A DNA stretch of 64,000 bases from Erythrobacteraceae bacterium CCH12-C2 (lineage in GTDB: Bacteria; Pseudomonadota; Alphaproteobacteria; Sphingomonadales; Sphingomonadaceae), in the NCBI GenBank assembly GCA_001556995.1, contig LSKF01000094.1, positions 57,761 through 121,760 on the forward strand, given 5' to 3'. The position numbers and the translations under genes are program-made. How positions within the stretch are numbered: the stretch's first letter is position 1; every line of letters begins with the position of its first letter. The notes beneath the pieces were generated by a model that ran no database searches, was not told the origin of the DNA, and was given only the letters and a program-made list of their open reading frames with translations. Positions 28,057 through 36,729 of the stretch are shown here, one piece after another.

Positions 28057-29064
28057 GTGACACAGCAAGCCCCGATCAGCGCGGCAGACATTGAACAGCG
28101 GGTCGCCGAGCTCGGCGATCTGAAACGCGCCATCGCCACCGCCATTGTCGGCCAGACCGAGATTGTCGATCAATTGCTGATCGGGCTGCTGGCGGGTGGG
28201 CATTGCCTGCTCGAAGGCGTGCCGGGGCTGGGCAAGACGCTGCTGGTGCGCACGCTCGGCGATGCCCTTGCGCTCGATTTCCACCGCGTGCAGTTCACGC
28301 CCGATCTGATGCCGAGCGACATCCTCGGCACCGAATTGCTGGAGGAAGATCACGGCACCGGTCACCGGTCTTTCCGGTTCCAGCAAGGCCCGGTGTTCAC
28401 CAACCTGCTGCTCGCCGACGAGCTCAACCGCACGCCCCCCAAAACGCAGGCGGCGCTGCTGGAAGCGATGCAGGAAAAGACGGTCAGCTATGGTGGCCAG
28501 ACCTATCAGCTGCCCAAACCCTTTTTCGTGCTCGCCACGCAGAACCCGTTGGAGCAGGCGGGCACCTATCCCTTGCCCGAGGCGCAGCTCGACCGGTTCC
28601 TGCTGCTGATCCGGGTCGGCTATCCCACTGCCGAGGAAGAGCGGGCCATTCTGGCGCTGACCACGGGGGCACAGTCGGGCGCAGTGCCCCGCGTGATGCA
28701 GGGCGAGGATGTGCTGGCGCTGCAACGGCTGGTGCGCGAGGTTTACCTGAGCGAGGATCTGCTCGGCTGGATCACCACGCTGGTGCGCGCGACCCGGCCC
28801 GGTGATGCCGCTGCGCCCGCCGAGGTGGAGACCTATGTCCGCTGGGGCGCAGGCCCGCGCGCTGGCCAGGCGCTGGTGCTCTGTGCCAAGGCGCGTGCCT
28901 TGCTGAGCGGGCGCTTCGCCGCCACGCGCGAGGACATCGCCGCGCTCGCCGCGCCGGTCTTGCGCCACCGGCTGCTGCTTTCCTTTGCTGCCGAAGCCGA
29001 AGGCAAGAGCGCCGATGACGTGGTGGCAGCCCTGCTGGCGCGTATCCCCCCACCCGCGGCCTGA
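28057..29064 (+). CDS. MoxR-family AAA+ ATPase
   Basis: A 335-residue cytoplasmic AAA+ protein. Walker A is GVPGLGKT (about residue 54), Walker B is LLADELNRTPPKTQ, and the sensor region is ATQNPLEQAGTYPLPEAQLD, all hallmark MoxR sequences. MoxR ATPases act as chaperones on partners with von Willebrand A domains; the DUF58 protein that follows is such a partner. GTG start with AAGGG at 9 bases; 12 bases after the DUF4159 stop, so same transcript. Confidence 0.95.
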   Translation: MTQQAPISAADIEQRVAELGDLKRAIATAIVGQTEIVDQLLIGLLAGGHCLLEGVPGLGKTLLVRTLGDALALDFHRVQFTPDLMPSDILGTELLEEDHGTGHRSFRFQQGPVFTNLLLADELNRTPPKTQAALLEAMQEKTVSYGGQTYQLPKPFFVLATQNPLEQAGTYPLPEAQLDRFLLLIRVGYPTAEEERAILALTTGAQSGAVPRVMQGEDVLALQRLVREVYLSEDLLGWITTLVRATRPGDAAAPAEVETYVRWGAGPRAGQALVLCAKARALLSGRFAATREDIAALAAPVLRHRLLLSFAAEAEGKSADDVVAALLARIPPPAA

Positions 29065-29067
29065 TCC

Positions 29068-29964
29068 ATGGGCCGTGCGCCGCTGACGATCCCGCCCGAA
29101 ATCCGCAGTCGGCTGCGGCGGCTGTCGCTCACAACGCGGCGCATGTCCGGCAGCCATGGCTTTGGGATGCATGCCAGCCGCAGCAAGGGTGCGGGTCTCG
29201 AATTCGCGCAGTACCGCGCCTATGAACCCGGTGACGAGCCGCGCCGGATCGACTGGAAGCTGTTCGCCCGCTCGGACAAGTTCTTCGTCCGCGAAGCCGA
29301 GGAGGAGAGCCCCTTTGCGGTGTGGATCCTGATCGATGGCAGCGCCTCGATGGCGCAGGCGGACCGGGCCACGCCGGATTGGTCGCGGCTTGATGCCGCC
29401 AAGCTGCTCGCCATGTGCATCGCCGAGCTGGCGATGGCGCAGGGCGACCGGTTCGGCTGGATGGTGCTGCAGGGGCACGGCCTCGGCGTGGCGGACCCGC
29501 GCGGCGGGCGGGATCAGCGCGACCGGATGCGGGTTGGCTTGTCGCGGTTGGAGGCGGCGGGCACCTTTCCTTCAGGGGCAACGCTCGCCCCCTTGTGGGA
29601 ACGGATCGGCGCGCGCGACCTTGTGCTGTTTCTGAGCGACTGTTTCGACGACAGCGGCATTGCGCTCATCGAGCGGTTGGCCAAGGCGGGGCGCGAGGTG
29701 CTGGCGGTCCAGCTGCTGACGGTGGAGGAGCGCGATTTTCCCTTCGATGGCGGTTACCGGTTCCGCGATCAGGAGAGCGACGCGGCGCTGATCGGGGACG
29801 GCGCGGCGCTGCGGGACAGCTTCCTTGCGCGCTTCGCTGCGGCCCGCGCCGCGCTGGATGAGCGGCTCGACAAGGCGGGCATCCGCCACGCCGCCTTCGT
29901 GCTCGACGAGCCGATCGACCAGCCGTTGCAGGCCCTGTTCGGGAACAAGGCGGACCGGCGATGA
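29068..29964 (+). CDS. DUF58 (vWA-like) protein
   Basis: A 298-residue protein with the DUF58 signature YEPGDEPRRIDWKLFARSD (about 52-70) followed by a vWA-type fold with a MIDAS-like DGSAS motif (LIDGSASM). No membrane segment. DUF58 proteins are the usual partners of MoxR ATPases and are thought to be metal-dependent adaptors. Starts 3 bases after moxR and overlaps the next gene by 4 bases, so expression is coupled. Confidence 0.93.
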   Translation: MGRAPLTIPPEIRSRLRRLSLTTRRMSGSHGFGMHASRSKGAGLEFAQYRAYEPGDEPRRIDWKLFARSDKFFVREAEEESPFAVWILIDGSASMAQADRATPDWSRLDAAKLLAMCIAELAMAQGDRFGWMVLQGHGLGVADPRGGRDQRDRMRVGLSRLEAAGTFPSGATLAPLWERIGARDLVLFLSDCFDDSGIALIERLAKAGREVLAVQLLTVEERDFPFDGGYRFRDQESDAALIGDGAALRDSFLARFAAARAALDERLDKAGIRHAAFVLDEPIDQPLQALFGNKADRR

Positions 29965-31103
29965 CGCCGCTGCTGCTGGCTCCGCTCGGCCTTGCCGCGC
30001 TCGCCGCGCTAGTGGTGCCGCTGCTGATCCACCTCAGGCGGCGGACCGAGGAAGTGCCGGTGGATTTCGCCGCGCTGCGCTGGCTCGACCCGCGCCCAAA
30101 GCCGCGCCGCAAGCTGCGCTTTGACGAGTTGCTGCTGCTCGCCCTGCGGTTGCTGTTGGTGGCGCTGCTCGCGCTTCTGCTGGCGCAGCCTGCGGTCATC
30201 GGTTGGGAGGACAAGACCCCGCGCACGCTGGTTGCTCCGGGGGTCGATCCTTCCGCTGCGCGCGCCATGGCCGGGCCAGACGCCGATGTCCGGTGGATCG
30301 CGCCGGGCTTTCCGGCGCTGGAGGCGGCAGGCCCACCAGAGTCAGCGCAAACCTCCAGCCTGATCCGCCAGTTCGATGCGGAGCTACCATCCGGTGTGCC
30401 GCTGACGATTATCGTGCCGCAGGTGATGGGCAGCGCCGATGCCGCGCCGCTGCGCTTGTCCCGCGAGGTCAAGTGGCGGATCGTCGAGAGTGCTGATCGT
30501 GCTGAAAAGCCTACGCCGCTCGTAAGTCCGGCCCTTGCTGTGCGCTATGCCGCCGGGTCTGAGGCGGCGGTGCGGTATTTTCGTGCGGCGGCTGAGGCCT
30601 GGGGCGACAAGCCGCAATTTGCCGCAACCACCGCAACCGACCTCCCTGAGCGCGATCAGGTACTAATCTGGCTGACCCCGGGCCGCGTCCCGCCGCAGGT
30701 CACCGATTGGGTGAGTGCGGGCGGGACCGCTGTGCTGGGCGAGGGCGCGCAGGTGGCCATGCCCGATACCACCATGGCCCTGTGGCGCGACGCGCTGGGC
30801 AATACGCTGGTGGAGGGCGCGCCGCTGGGGGCGGGGCGGCTGTTGCGCTTCACCCGGCCTTTGGAGCCCTCGGCCATGCCGGAATTGCTCGAAGCCGATT
30901 TCGCCGCGCGCTTTCGTGACCTGATTACACCGCCCGCGCCGCCGCCCGCGCGCGTGGCTTCGGCTTCCTTCGCGCCGACGGCGGGCGTGCGGCCCTTTCC
31001 CCTTCCCCCGCGCGAGTTATCGTCGTGGCTGGGCGTGCTGATCGCGCTCACCTTCCTCGCCGAACGCGCACTGGCGACGCGGCCACGGAGGTCCGCGGCG
31101 TGA
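29961..31103 (+). CDS. BatA-domain (aerotolerance-type) membrane protein
   Basis: A 380-residue protein whose first 80 residues are a BatA N-terminal domain: a membrane helix, then PLLIHLRRRTEEVPVDF and LRWLDPRPKPRR, and a second helix. A glutamine-amidotransferase-like periplasmic domain and a C-terminal helix follow. BatA-like proteins anchor MoxR/vWA complexes in the inner membrane. The start overlaps DUF58 by 4 bases and the stop overlaps the next GTG start. Confidence 0.88.
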   Translation: MTPLLLAPLGLAALAALVVPLLIHLRRRTEEVPVDFAALRWLDPRPKPRRKLRFDELLLLALRLLLVALLALLLAQPAVIGWEDKTPRTLVAPGVDPSAARAMAGPDADVRWIAPGFPALEAAGPPESAQTSSLIRQFDAELPSGVPLTIIVPQVMGSADAAPLRLSREVKWRIVESADRAEKPTPLVSPALAVRYAAGSEAAVRYFRAAAEAWGDKPQFAATTATDLPERDQVLIWLTPGRVPPQVTDWVSAGGTAVLGEGAQVAMPDTTMALWRDALGNTLVEGAPLGAGRLLRFTRPLEPSAMPELLEADFAARFRDLITPPAPPPARVASASFAPTAGVRPFPLPPRELSSWLGVLIALTFLAERALATRPRRSAA

Positions 31104-33223
31104 GCAGCGAAGTGAACGCGCAAGACTGGGTCCGCCCCGCCAAGCAGCGTGCGACGGCTGATGTCGTGCTGGTGTGGGCCCCGCTGGTGCTGGTGCTCGC
31201 CGCGCTGGGCTGGTGGTTCGGCCATATCGGCTATGCTTTGGCTGCCTTGGTGATTGGCGCGGTGGTACTGGCCGCGCTCGCGCGCCGGGCCGCAAACCGC
31301 TTTGACCAAGGCTGGTTAGTCCGCCGCCTCAATGCGCGCGATGCGCGGCTGGAGGACAGCGCGGGCTTGGTCTTCGCAGGTGCCGACCTCGCCCCGCTCG
31401 AACGCTTGCAGGCCGAGCGGATCGCCGCCCGTGTCGCCGCCAACGACCCGGCTGCGCTTGCCGAGGACTGGTCACGGCGCAGCATCGCCTTTGCGTGGCT
31501 CGCAGGTGCCATGGCACTCGCTGCGATCCTGTTGTGGCCCGCCCATCAGTCCCCTCCGCCCCTTGCGCCGCCATCGGAGAGCCAAGGTGCTGCACCGGGC
31601 GAGCCCAAGCTCACGGGCCTGCGCATCAGGGTTACGCCGCCTGCCTATACCGGCCTGCCCGAGCGCACCACGCGCAACCTCGACATCCGCGCCCCCGCTG
31701 GATCACGGATCGAATGGGCGCTAGGCTTCACCCCCGACGTGAAATCCGCCGCGCTGCAACTGGTTGGCGGGCAGCGTCTGCCGCTCACCCTTGGCGATGA
31801 AGGGTGGACGGGCGCACTCAGGCTCGATGTGCCATCGCTCTACCGCATCACGGCAGAAGGCCTGCGCGCCGCGCCCACCGCTCACCGGCTTGAGCCCATC
31901 GGCGATGAACCCCCGCAGGTCCAGGTTATCGAGCCTGCCTCGGGGCTGGTCATGATCCGTCCCGGACAACGCACTTGGCGCGTGGTGTTTGAAGCTAGCG
32001 ATGATTATGCGGTCGATCCGCTCGCCCGTTTGACGGTGACCACCGCGATCGGGGAGGGCGAGAATGTCACCTTCACCGAGCGCACGCGGACCGTGACCGG
32101 GACCGGCGATCCCAAGCGCAGGCGCTTCGTCATCGATCTCGATCTGGCGTCCTACGGCCTCCAGCAGGGCAGCGATCTGGTCGCGCAGCTGACCGTCGCC
32201 GACACGCGCACGCCCGGCCCGCAGGCGGTGCGCGGGCCGGGTGTGATCTTGCGCTGGCCGATCCCTGAACCCCCGCAGGCCGATGGGCTCGATCTGATGG
32301 CGAAACAGGCCATGCCCGCCTATTTCCGCAGCCAGCGGCAGGTGATCATCGACACCGAGGCTCTGATCCGCGAGCGCCGCAAGCTCAGTGAGGACGAGTT
32401 TCTGGTTCGCTCCGACACGATCGGCGTCGATCAGCGGCTCTTGCGCCTGCGCTACGGCCAGTTTGTCGGCATGGAGGCCGAGGAGGGTCCGCGGCGCCCG
32501 CCCATGCCCACGGCGGAGAAGGAAGACGGCGCAAAAGCCGAGCCCGCCGAACCCGAACACTATGATGGCGATGGCCATGATCACGGTGCCGCGCCGGAAG
32601 CGCCGGTGTTCGGCGATCTGGGCAATATCACCGCCGAATTCGGCCACACGCATGACGAAAGCGAAGCGGCGACCCTGCTCGATCCTGATACCCGCGCGCT
32701 GCTCAAGCGGGCGCTCGACGCGATGTGGGAGGCCGAGCTCAACCTGCGTTCGGGACGCCCGGAAGCGGCGCTGCCGTTCGAGAACAAGGCGCTCGATTAC
32801 ATCAAGCGGATTCAGCAGGCCTCGCGCATCTACCTGCCCCGGATCGGATCGACCCAGCCCCCGATTGACATGGCGCGGCGGATGACGGGCAAGCGTGAGG
32901 GGATCGTGGGCGGCGGGGCGAAGCTGACGCCGTTCGCCATCGAGGACGCGGTGCCCGCCACGGCCTGGCGAGCGCTGGCGGCGCCGGGCGCGATTGACCT
33001 TGGCGGGCTGGAGCAATGGGTGCGCACCAACAGCGCCCGGATCCGCGATCCGCTGAGCGTGCTTGCGGCGATCGACGCGCTGCGCAGCGATCCGCGGTCG
33101 CGCACCTTGCGCACGCGGCTGCGCGATCAGCTCTGGACCGTCTTGACCCGTCCCCCTGCGCAGGTCCGCCGTCGCCACGATGGCGGCGCGGTGGGACGCC
33201 GCTATCTTGAGGGCCTGCGCTAG
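31100..33223 (+). CDS. Large DUF4175-like membrane protein of the MoxR module
   Basis: About 707 residues starting at GTG 31100, overlapping the BatA-like stop (GTGA). Two or three membrane helices lie near residues 20-60 and about 145-165, followed by a large soluble part: a beta-rich domain (TGLRIRVTPPAYTGLPERT), then long helices. A His/Asp-rich stretch (EHYDGDGHDHGAAPEAP, then FGHTHDE, about 480-515) looks like a metal-binding or disordered linker. DUF4175-type proteins accompany MoxR/BatA operons; function is unknown. Confidence 0.8.
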   Translation: MSSEVNAQDWVRPAKQRATADVVLVWAPLVLVLAALGWWFGHIGYALAALVIGAVVLAALARRAANRFDQGWLVRRLNARDARLEDSAGLVFAGADLAPLERLQAERIAARVAANDPAALAEDWSRRSIAFAWLAGAMALAAILLWPAHQSPPPLAPPSESQGAAPGEPKLTGLRIRVTPPAYTGLPERTTRNLDIRAPAGSRIEWALGFTPDVKSAALQLVGGQRLPLTLGDEGWTGALRLDVPSLYRITAEGLRAAPTAHRLEPIGDEPPQVQVIEPASGLVMIRPGQRTWRVVFEASDDYAVDPLARLTVTTAIGEGENVTFTERTRTVTGTGDPKRRRFVIDLDLASYGLQQGSDLVAQLTVADTRTPGPQAVRGPGVILRWPIPEPPQADGLDLMAKQAMPAYFRSQRQVIIDTEALIRERRKLSEDEFLVRSDTIGVDQRLLRLRYGQFVGMEAEEGPRRPPMPTAEKEDGAKAEPAEPEHYDGDGHDHGAAPEAPVFGDLGNITAEFGHTHDESEAATLLDPDTRALLKRALDAMWEAELNLRSGRPEAALPFENKALDYIKRIQQASRIYLPRIGSTQPPIDMARRMTGKREGIVGGGAKLTPFAIEDAVPATAWRALAAPGAIDLGGLEQWVRTNSARIRDPLSVLAAIDALRSDPRSRTLRTRLRDQLWTVLTRPPAQVRRRHDGGAVGRRYLEGLR

Positions 33224-35023
33224 ATGATCGCGCTGCCGACCATCGTGGCGATTGTGATTGCCCTGGGCGCGCTCGGGGGCGCCGCCCGTCTGCTGCTGCG
33301 GCGGCGCGATGGGCGGGCGGGTCTGCTGGCGGCGATGATGCTGGGGAGCGCGCTGCTGCTCTATTTTACCCTCTACCCGCCGCGCCTGCCGGTAGGGGGC
33401 GAGACGCTGGTGGTGGCTACGGCTGAGGCCCCGGCGGACGTTAAGGCCCAGCAGGGGGAAAGACTGGTCGCGCTGCCGGAAGCGCCCGCCATCGCAGGAG
33501 CAGAGCGCGTGCCCGATCTTGCCACAGCGCTGCGCCGCCATGCGCAGGCCCAACGCATCCGGATCGTCGGCCGGGGGCTTGCGCCGCGCGACCGGGATGT
33601 TGCCGCAGCCATGCCGGTTACCTTCACGCCGCTGGCACTCCCGCGCGGTCTGGTGCGGCTCGATCTGCCCGCCGATACGCCCGCAGGATCGATCTTCACC
33701 CTTGCCGGTGAGGCAAAAGGGCTCTCAGGCGGCACGGTGGAGCTGCTCGATCCCGCCGGTCGCCGGGTGGATCGCCGGGCCATCCGGCCTGATGGCGGTT
33801 TTGCCTTGAGCGGGACAGCCCGCACCCCGGGCCTTGCCCTTTTCACGCTAAGGCTGCGTGGGCGCGACACAAAGATCGTCTCCGACACCCCTGTGCCGCT
33901 GCGCACGCTGGAGCAGCGCCCCTTGCGGGTACTGCTGATCGGCGCGCCTTCGCCCGAAGTGAAGTATCTGCGGCGCTGGGCCGAGGATTCGGGGATTGAC
34001 CTTGCAAGCCGGATCGAAGCAGGCGGCGGGGTTAATCTCGGCGGCGATCCTGTCCGGCTCGATGCGAGGGCCTTGCGCGAGGTCGATGTGGTGATCATCG
34101 ATGATCACCTCTTGGCATCGCTCGGCGGCGCATCCCGCGCGGCGATCTCTGGCGCCGTGTCCGGGGGCCTTGGGGTCGTGATCCGAATGACCGCCCCGGC
34201 CACGGCGGCGGCGCGCGAGAACTGGCGCAAGCTGGGGCTGTCGGTCGAGGATGGCAGTGAAGTGGTCCCCGTGGCGATGCCTCCCGTGGCGCTGGATGAC
34301 GAGACGCTTGTCGCCCTTCGCGGGCCGGGATCGCCCGATGCGCCGCCTGGCATCAACGCGGTTGATGATCCCGCTCCCGAATTGGGGCGCTGGATGGTGG
34401 AAACGGGGCCGGGCTTTGTCCCCACCGTGACGGATGCGGACGGCGGCGTGCTGTCCGGCTGGCATCAACGCCAGCAGGGCCGCGTTGCCTTGTGGACCAT
34501 CGCCAACAGCTTCGCTCTTGTCCTCAACGGGCAGGCTGATCGCTATTATCAATGGTGGAGCGACACGGTGAGCGCGGTCGCGCGGCCCGATAGCGCGTTT
34601 CGCCCCGAAGTGCCCGCATTGGCACAGGCGGGGGAGCGGATGGCGATTTGCGGCATCGCCGGATCGGCGCGGGTCACCGCGCCCAATGCCAAAGCGGTCC
34701 CGCTCGTCATCGATCCCGCGTCAGGGCCGAAGAGCTGCGCGGCTTTCTGGCCGTCCGACGCAGGCGTTCACACGATCATGCAGCCGGGCCGCGACGGGAT
34801 GCAGGAATTTGCGTTCTATGTCTTTCCCAAGACCGCGCTGCAGGCGCTGAAGGCAAGGGAGACCGGCGAGGCGACCAGCGTCTGGGCGGCTGCACAGGAG
34901 ACGCCCGCAGCCCGAAGCGCCGTGGAGCAACGCGGACCTGCTTGGCCTTACTTCCTCGGCTGGTTGCTGTTGAGCGGTTTGCTGTGGTTTGGCGAGCGGC
35001 GGTGGCTGGCGCGTTCGGTTTGA
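33224..35023 (+). CDS. Membrane-anchored protein of the MoxR module, unknown function
   Basis: A 599-residue protein starting on the base after the previous stop. It has two N-terminal helices (MIALPTIVAIVIALGALGGA, then LLAAMMLGSALLLYF), a long periplasmic part with Ig-like/regulatory beta domains (about 115-225), a class-I glutamine-amidotransferase-like domain (RPLRVLLIGAPSPEVKYL, VDVVIIDDHL), and a C-terminal helix (PYFLGWLLLSGLLWFGERRW). It is the last gene of the operon that begins with tldD. I do not recognise a named family beyond this architecture. Confidence 0.8.
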   Translation: MIALPTIVAIVIALGALGGAARLLLRRRDGRAGLLAAMMLGSALLLYFTLYPPRLPVGGETLVVATAEAPADVKAQQGERLVALPEAPAIAGAERVPDLATALRRHAQAQRIRIVGRGLAPRDRDVAAAMPVTFTPLALPRGLVRLDLPADTPAGSIFTLAGEAKGLSGGTVELLDPAGRRVDRRAIRPDGGFALSGTARTPGLALFTLRLRGRDTKIVSDTPVPLRTLEQRPLRVLLIGAPSPEVKYLRRWAEDSGIDLASRIEAGGGVNLGGDPVRLDARALREVDVVIIDDHLLASLGGASRAAISGAVSGGLGVVIRMTAPATAAARENWRKLGLSVEDGSEVVPVAMPPVALDDETLVALRGPGSPDAPPGINAVDDPAPELGRWMVETGPGFVPTVTDADGGVLSGWHQRQQGRVALWTIANSFALVLNGQADRYYQWWSDTVSAVARPDSAFRPEVPALAQAGERMAICGIAGSARVTAPNAKAVPLVIDPASGPKSCAAFWPSDAGVHTIMQPGRDGMQEFAFYVFPKTALQALKARETGEATSVWAAAQETPAARSAVEQRGPAWPYFLGWLLLSGLLWFGERRWLARSV

Positions 35024-35035
35024 ACGGCGCGCAGC

Positions 35036-35824
35036 TTACCCGCGCGCCACGGTTTCGAGCAATTCCGCGGTGATCGGATAGCCTGCGTCGGCCATGATCC
35101 GCAGCATTGGCTGCTCGCCGCTGGTGTCGATCTGCGGGATGATGGTGCGCACCGGGATCGCCTCGGCCTGCGCCTTGGCTTCGGCGAATGAGGCAAACAG
35201 CGCGAGCCGCTCCAGATTGCGGCGGGTGGGGAAGATCAGCTTGATGTCACCGCGCTCCGCCGCTTCCAGCGCGCCTGCAGCGGTGGTCCAGAACAGGTGG
35301 GTGTTTTCCGACGCGTCAATCGACACCTCCACTGCCCCTGTGCCGAGATTGGCGAGGTAGAAGCGCGTGTCATAGACGCGCGGGATCCTCTCGTTCTTGG
35401 GATACCACCGCGCGAAGGGGGTGATCTGCGCCAGGTCAAGCCGCCAGCCGAAGGCCTCCAGCACCGGAGCCAAGGCACCGACATCGGCCAGCATGGCGCG
35501 TGCTTCGGCGGCGCGGGCGGCGTCAATATCGCCCGCGAGACCCAGCGCGAGGCCGGTCTCCTCCAGCGTCTCGCGCACCGCTGCAATCTGATGCGCTGCC
35601 TCATCAGCGCTCATCGCGCCCTGCGATGCGGCCGCGACCACTTCGCCCAAGGCAAAATCCGCAGGGTCTACGCGGCCTCCCGGGAACACAGCCATGCCTC
35701 CGGCAAAGGCCATGCCTTTCGACCGGACCGTCATCAACACCTCCGGCGCGCCGCCTGCGGGGGCGTTGCGGAAGATGATGATGGTGGCGGCAGGAATGGC
35801 CGCAGGGCTGGATTCGGTGGTCAT
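35036..35824 (-). CDS. NUDIX hydrolase (NUDT19-like)
   Basis: A 262-residue protein with the NUDIX elements separated by an insertion: FPGGRVDPADF (about 47-57) and AAVRETLEETGLALG (about 82-96), the RExxxEExG metal-binding helix. This split arrangement is seen in NUDT7/NUDT19-type coenzyme A or nucleotide diphosphate hydrolases. Cytoplasmic. It converges on the MoxR-module operon; its promoter must lie in 35825-35975. Confidence 0.9.
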   Translation of the reverse strand: MTTESSPAAIPAATIIIFRNAPAGGAPEVLMTVRSKGMAFAGGMAVFPGGRVDPADFALGEVVAAASQGAMSADEAAHQIAAVRETLEETGLALGLAGDIDAARAAEARAMLADVGALAPVLEAFGWRLDLAQITPFARWYPKNERIPRVYDTRFYLANLGTGAVEVSIDASENTHLFWTTAAGALEAAERGDIKLIFPTRRNLERLALFASFAEAKAQAEAIPVRTIIPQIDTSGEQPMLRIMADAGYPITAELLETVARG

Positions 35825-35975
35825 CGTCGGCGAGGATGGCCCGGCGGCAAGCGCTTGCCAAGGGGCAAGGCATGATCGTGCCGGATTAGGCGCGGGTGTC
35901 GGGCTGCTTTACACGTTGCGGTCTGACGATCCGAGCGTGTAGCCTAGGAATGGCGGAATTCCGGGATTTTTCGAG
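35825..35975. other. Spacer between the NUDIX gene and the sigma54-like promoter
   Basis: About 150 bases forming the first half of a 303-base gene-free stretch (35825-36127). It must hold the NUDIX promoter and, if the sigma54 site is real, enhancer sites for an activator. I saw no clear dyad for such an activator. Confidence 0.4.
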
Positions 35976-35993
35976 TTTGGCACGCGCTGTGCA
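35976..35993 (+). promoter_or_regulatory. Sigma54-type (-24/-12) promoter candidate
   Basis: TTTGGCACGCGCTGTGCA carries the invariant GG (35979-35980), exactly ten bases of spacer, then GC (35991-35992), with the full TGGCACG -24 element. The -12 element is GTGCA rather than TTGCA. It resembles the psp sigma54 promoter at 47572-47588 in this window. No protein gene follows on this strand; transcription would start near 36003 and meet the terminator at 36066-36102. Confidence 0.5.
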
Positions 35994-36002
35994 TAACACG
36001 AT

Positions 36003-36104
36003 GCGGTCTCATTGGTCTTTGAGGCGCGATCGTCTTGGTTGTCTGGTCGCGCTTCCCCGAAACAGAAAACCGCCCCGCGATCATCTCGCGGGGCGGTTTT
36101 TTGT
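36003..36104 (+). ncRNA. Candidate ~100-nt structured small RNA
   Basis: Between the sigma54-like promoter and a strong terminator lies a sequence that folds into a 10-bp hairpin (36022-36031 with 36045-36054, two G-U pairs, 13-base loop), then a single-stranded CUUCCCCGAAACAG stretch, then the 15-bp terminator stem. There is no credible reading frame. Promoter, compact fold and U-tail together look like a regulatory RNA. The alternative is that the terminator serves only the opposing grxD operon and the rest is spacer. Confidence 0.35.
36066..36102. terminator. Strong bidirectional rho-independent terminator
   Basis: A perfect 15-bp stem (AAAACCGCCCCGCGA with its complement) and 5-base loop, followed on the plus strand by TTTTTTGTTG and on the minus strand by TTTTCTGTTT. 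It can end both the candidate small RNA and the grxD-bolA-DUF1476 operon. Confidence 0.9.
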
Positions 36105-36127
36105 TGTATACGCGGTGATCTGCGGGA

Positions 36128-36457
36128 TCAGCTGACCTTGGCAACGCCGTGTTGATCGAGCATCTGCTGCAATTCGCCCGCCTCGAACATCTCCATCATG
36201 ATGTCGCTCCCGCCCACGAATTCGCCCTTGATGTAGAGCTGCGGGATTGTCGGCCAATCGGAGAAGCTCTTGATCGCCTGACGCACTTCCATGTCCTGCA
36301 GCACATCGACGCTTTCATAGGCGACGCCGCAATGATCGAGGATCGCCACCGCGCGGCTGGAAAAGCCGCATTGCGGAAACAGCGGGGTGCCCTTCATGAA
36401 CAGCACGACATCGTTGCGGGTGACAAGATCGGAAATGCGGGTGGTGGCGTCGGACAT
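36128..36457 (-). CDS. grxD: Monothiol glutaredoxin, Grx4 family
   Basis: A 109-residue protein with the active-site CGFS (in LFPQCGFSSRAVAIL, about residues 28-31) and the conserved WPTIPQLYIKGEFVGGSDIM. CGFS glutaredoxins bind a bridging [2Fe-2S] cluster and deliver it to client proteins, often as a heterocomplex with BolA. The bolA gene lies 35 bases upstream in the same direction, which supports this partnership. The terminator at 36066-36102 closes the operon. Confidence 0.96.
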   Translation of the reverse strand: MSDATTRISDLVTRNDVVLFMKGTPLFPQCGFSSRAVAILDHCGVAYESVDVLQDMEVRQAIKSFSDWPTIPQLYIKGEFVGGSDIMMEMFEAGELQQMLDQHGVAKVS

Positions 36458-36492
36458 GGTGCTGTGCAGCCCTTGATGGTGGATGTTGCGTT

Positions 36493-36726
36493 TTACGTGG
36501 GGACCACAGTGGTGACTTGCAAGGCGTGCAGTTCGCCGCCCATGCGTCCGCCGAACGCGGCATAGACGAGCTTGTGCTGCGCGACCCGGCTCAGGCCGGC
36601 AAATTGCGGGGCGGTAACGGTTGCGGCCCAGTGATCATTATCGCCTGCCAGATCCCTGAGTTCGACCGTTGCGCCGGGCAGGGCGGTCAGGATCGCTTCC
36701 TCGATCGCGGCGGCGGTCATCGGCAT
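36493..36726 (-). CDS. BolA-family protein
   Basis: A 77-residue protein with the BolA core: an N-terminal helix, the variable loop (ELRDLAGDNDHWAATV), and the conserved helix with RVAQHKLVYAAFG ending in HALQV. The His residues match cluster-ligand positions used with Grx4. Located between grxD and the DUF1476 gene, so probably co-transcribed; functions in iron-sulfur cluster handling or iron signalling. Confidence 0.93.
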   Translation of the reverse strand: MPMTAAAIEEAILTALPGATVELRDLAGDNDHWAATVTAPQFAGLSRVAQHKLVYAAFGGRMGGELHALQVTTVVPT

Positions 36727-36729
36727 CGC

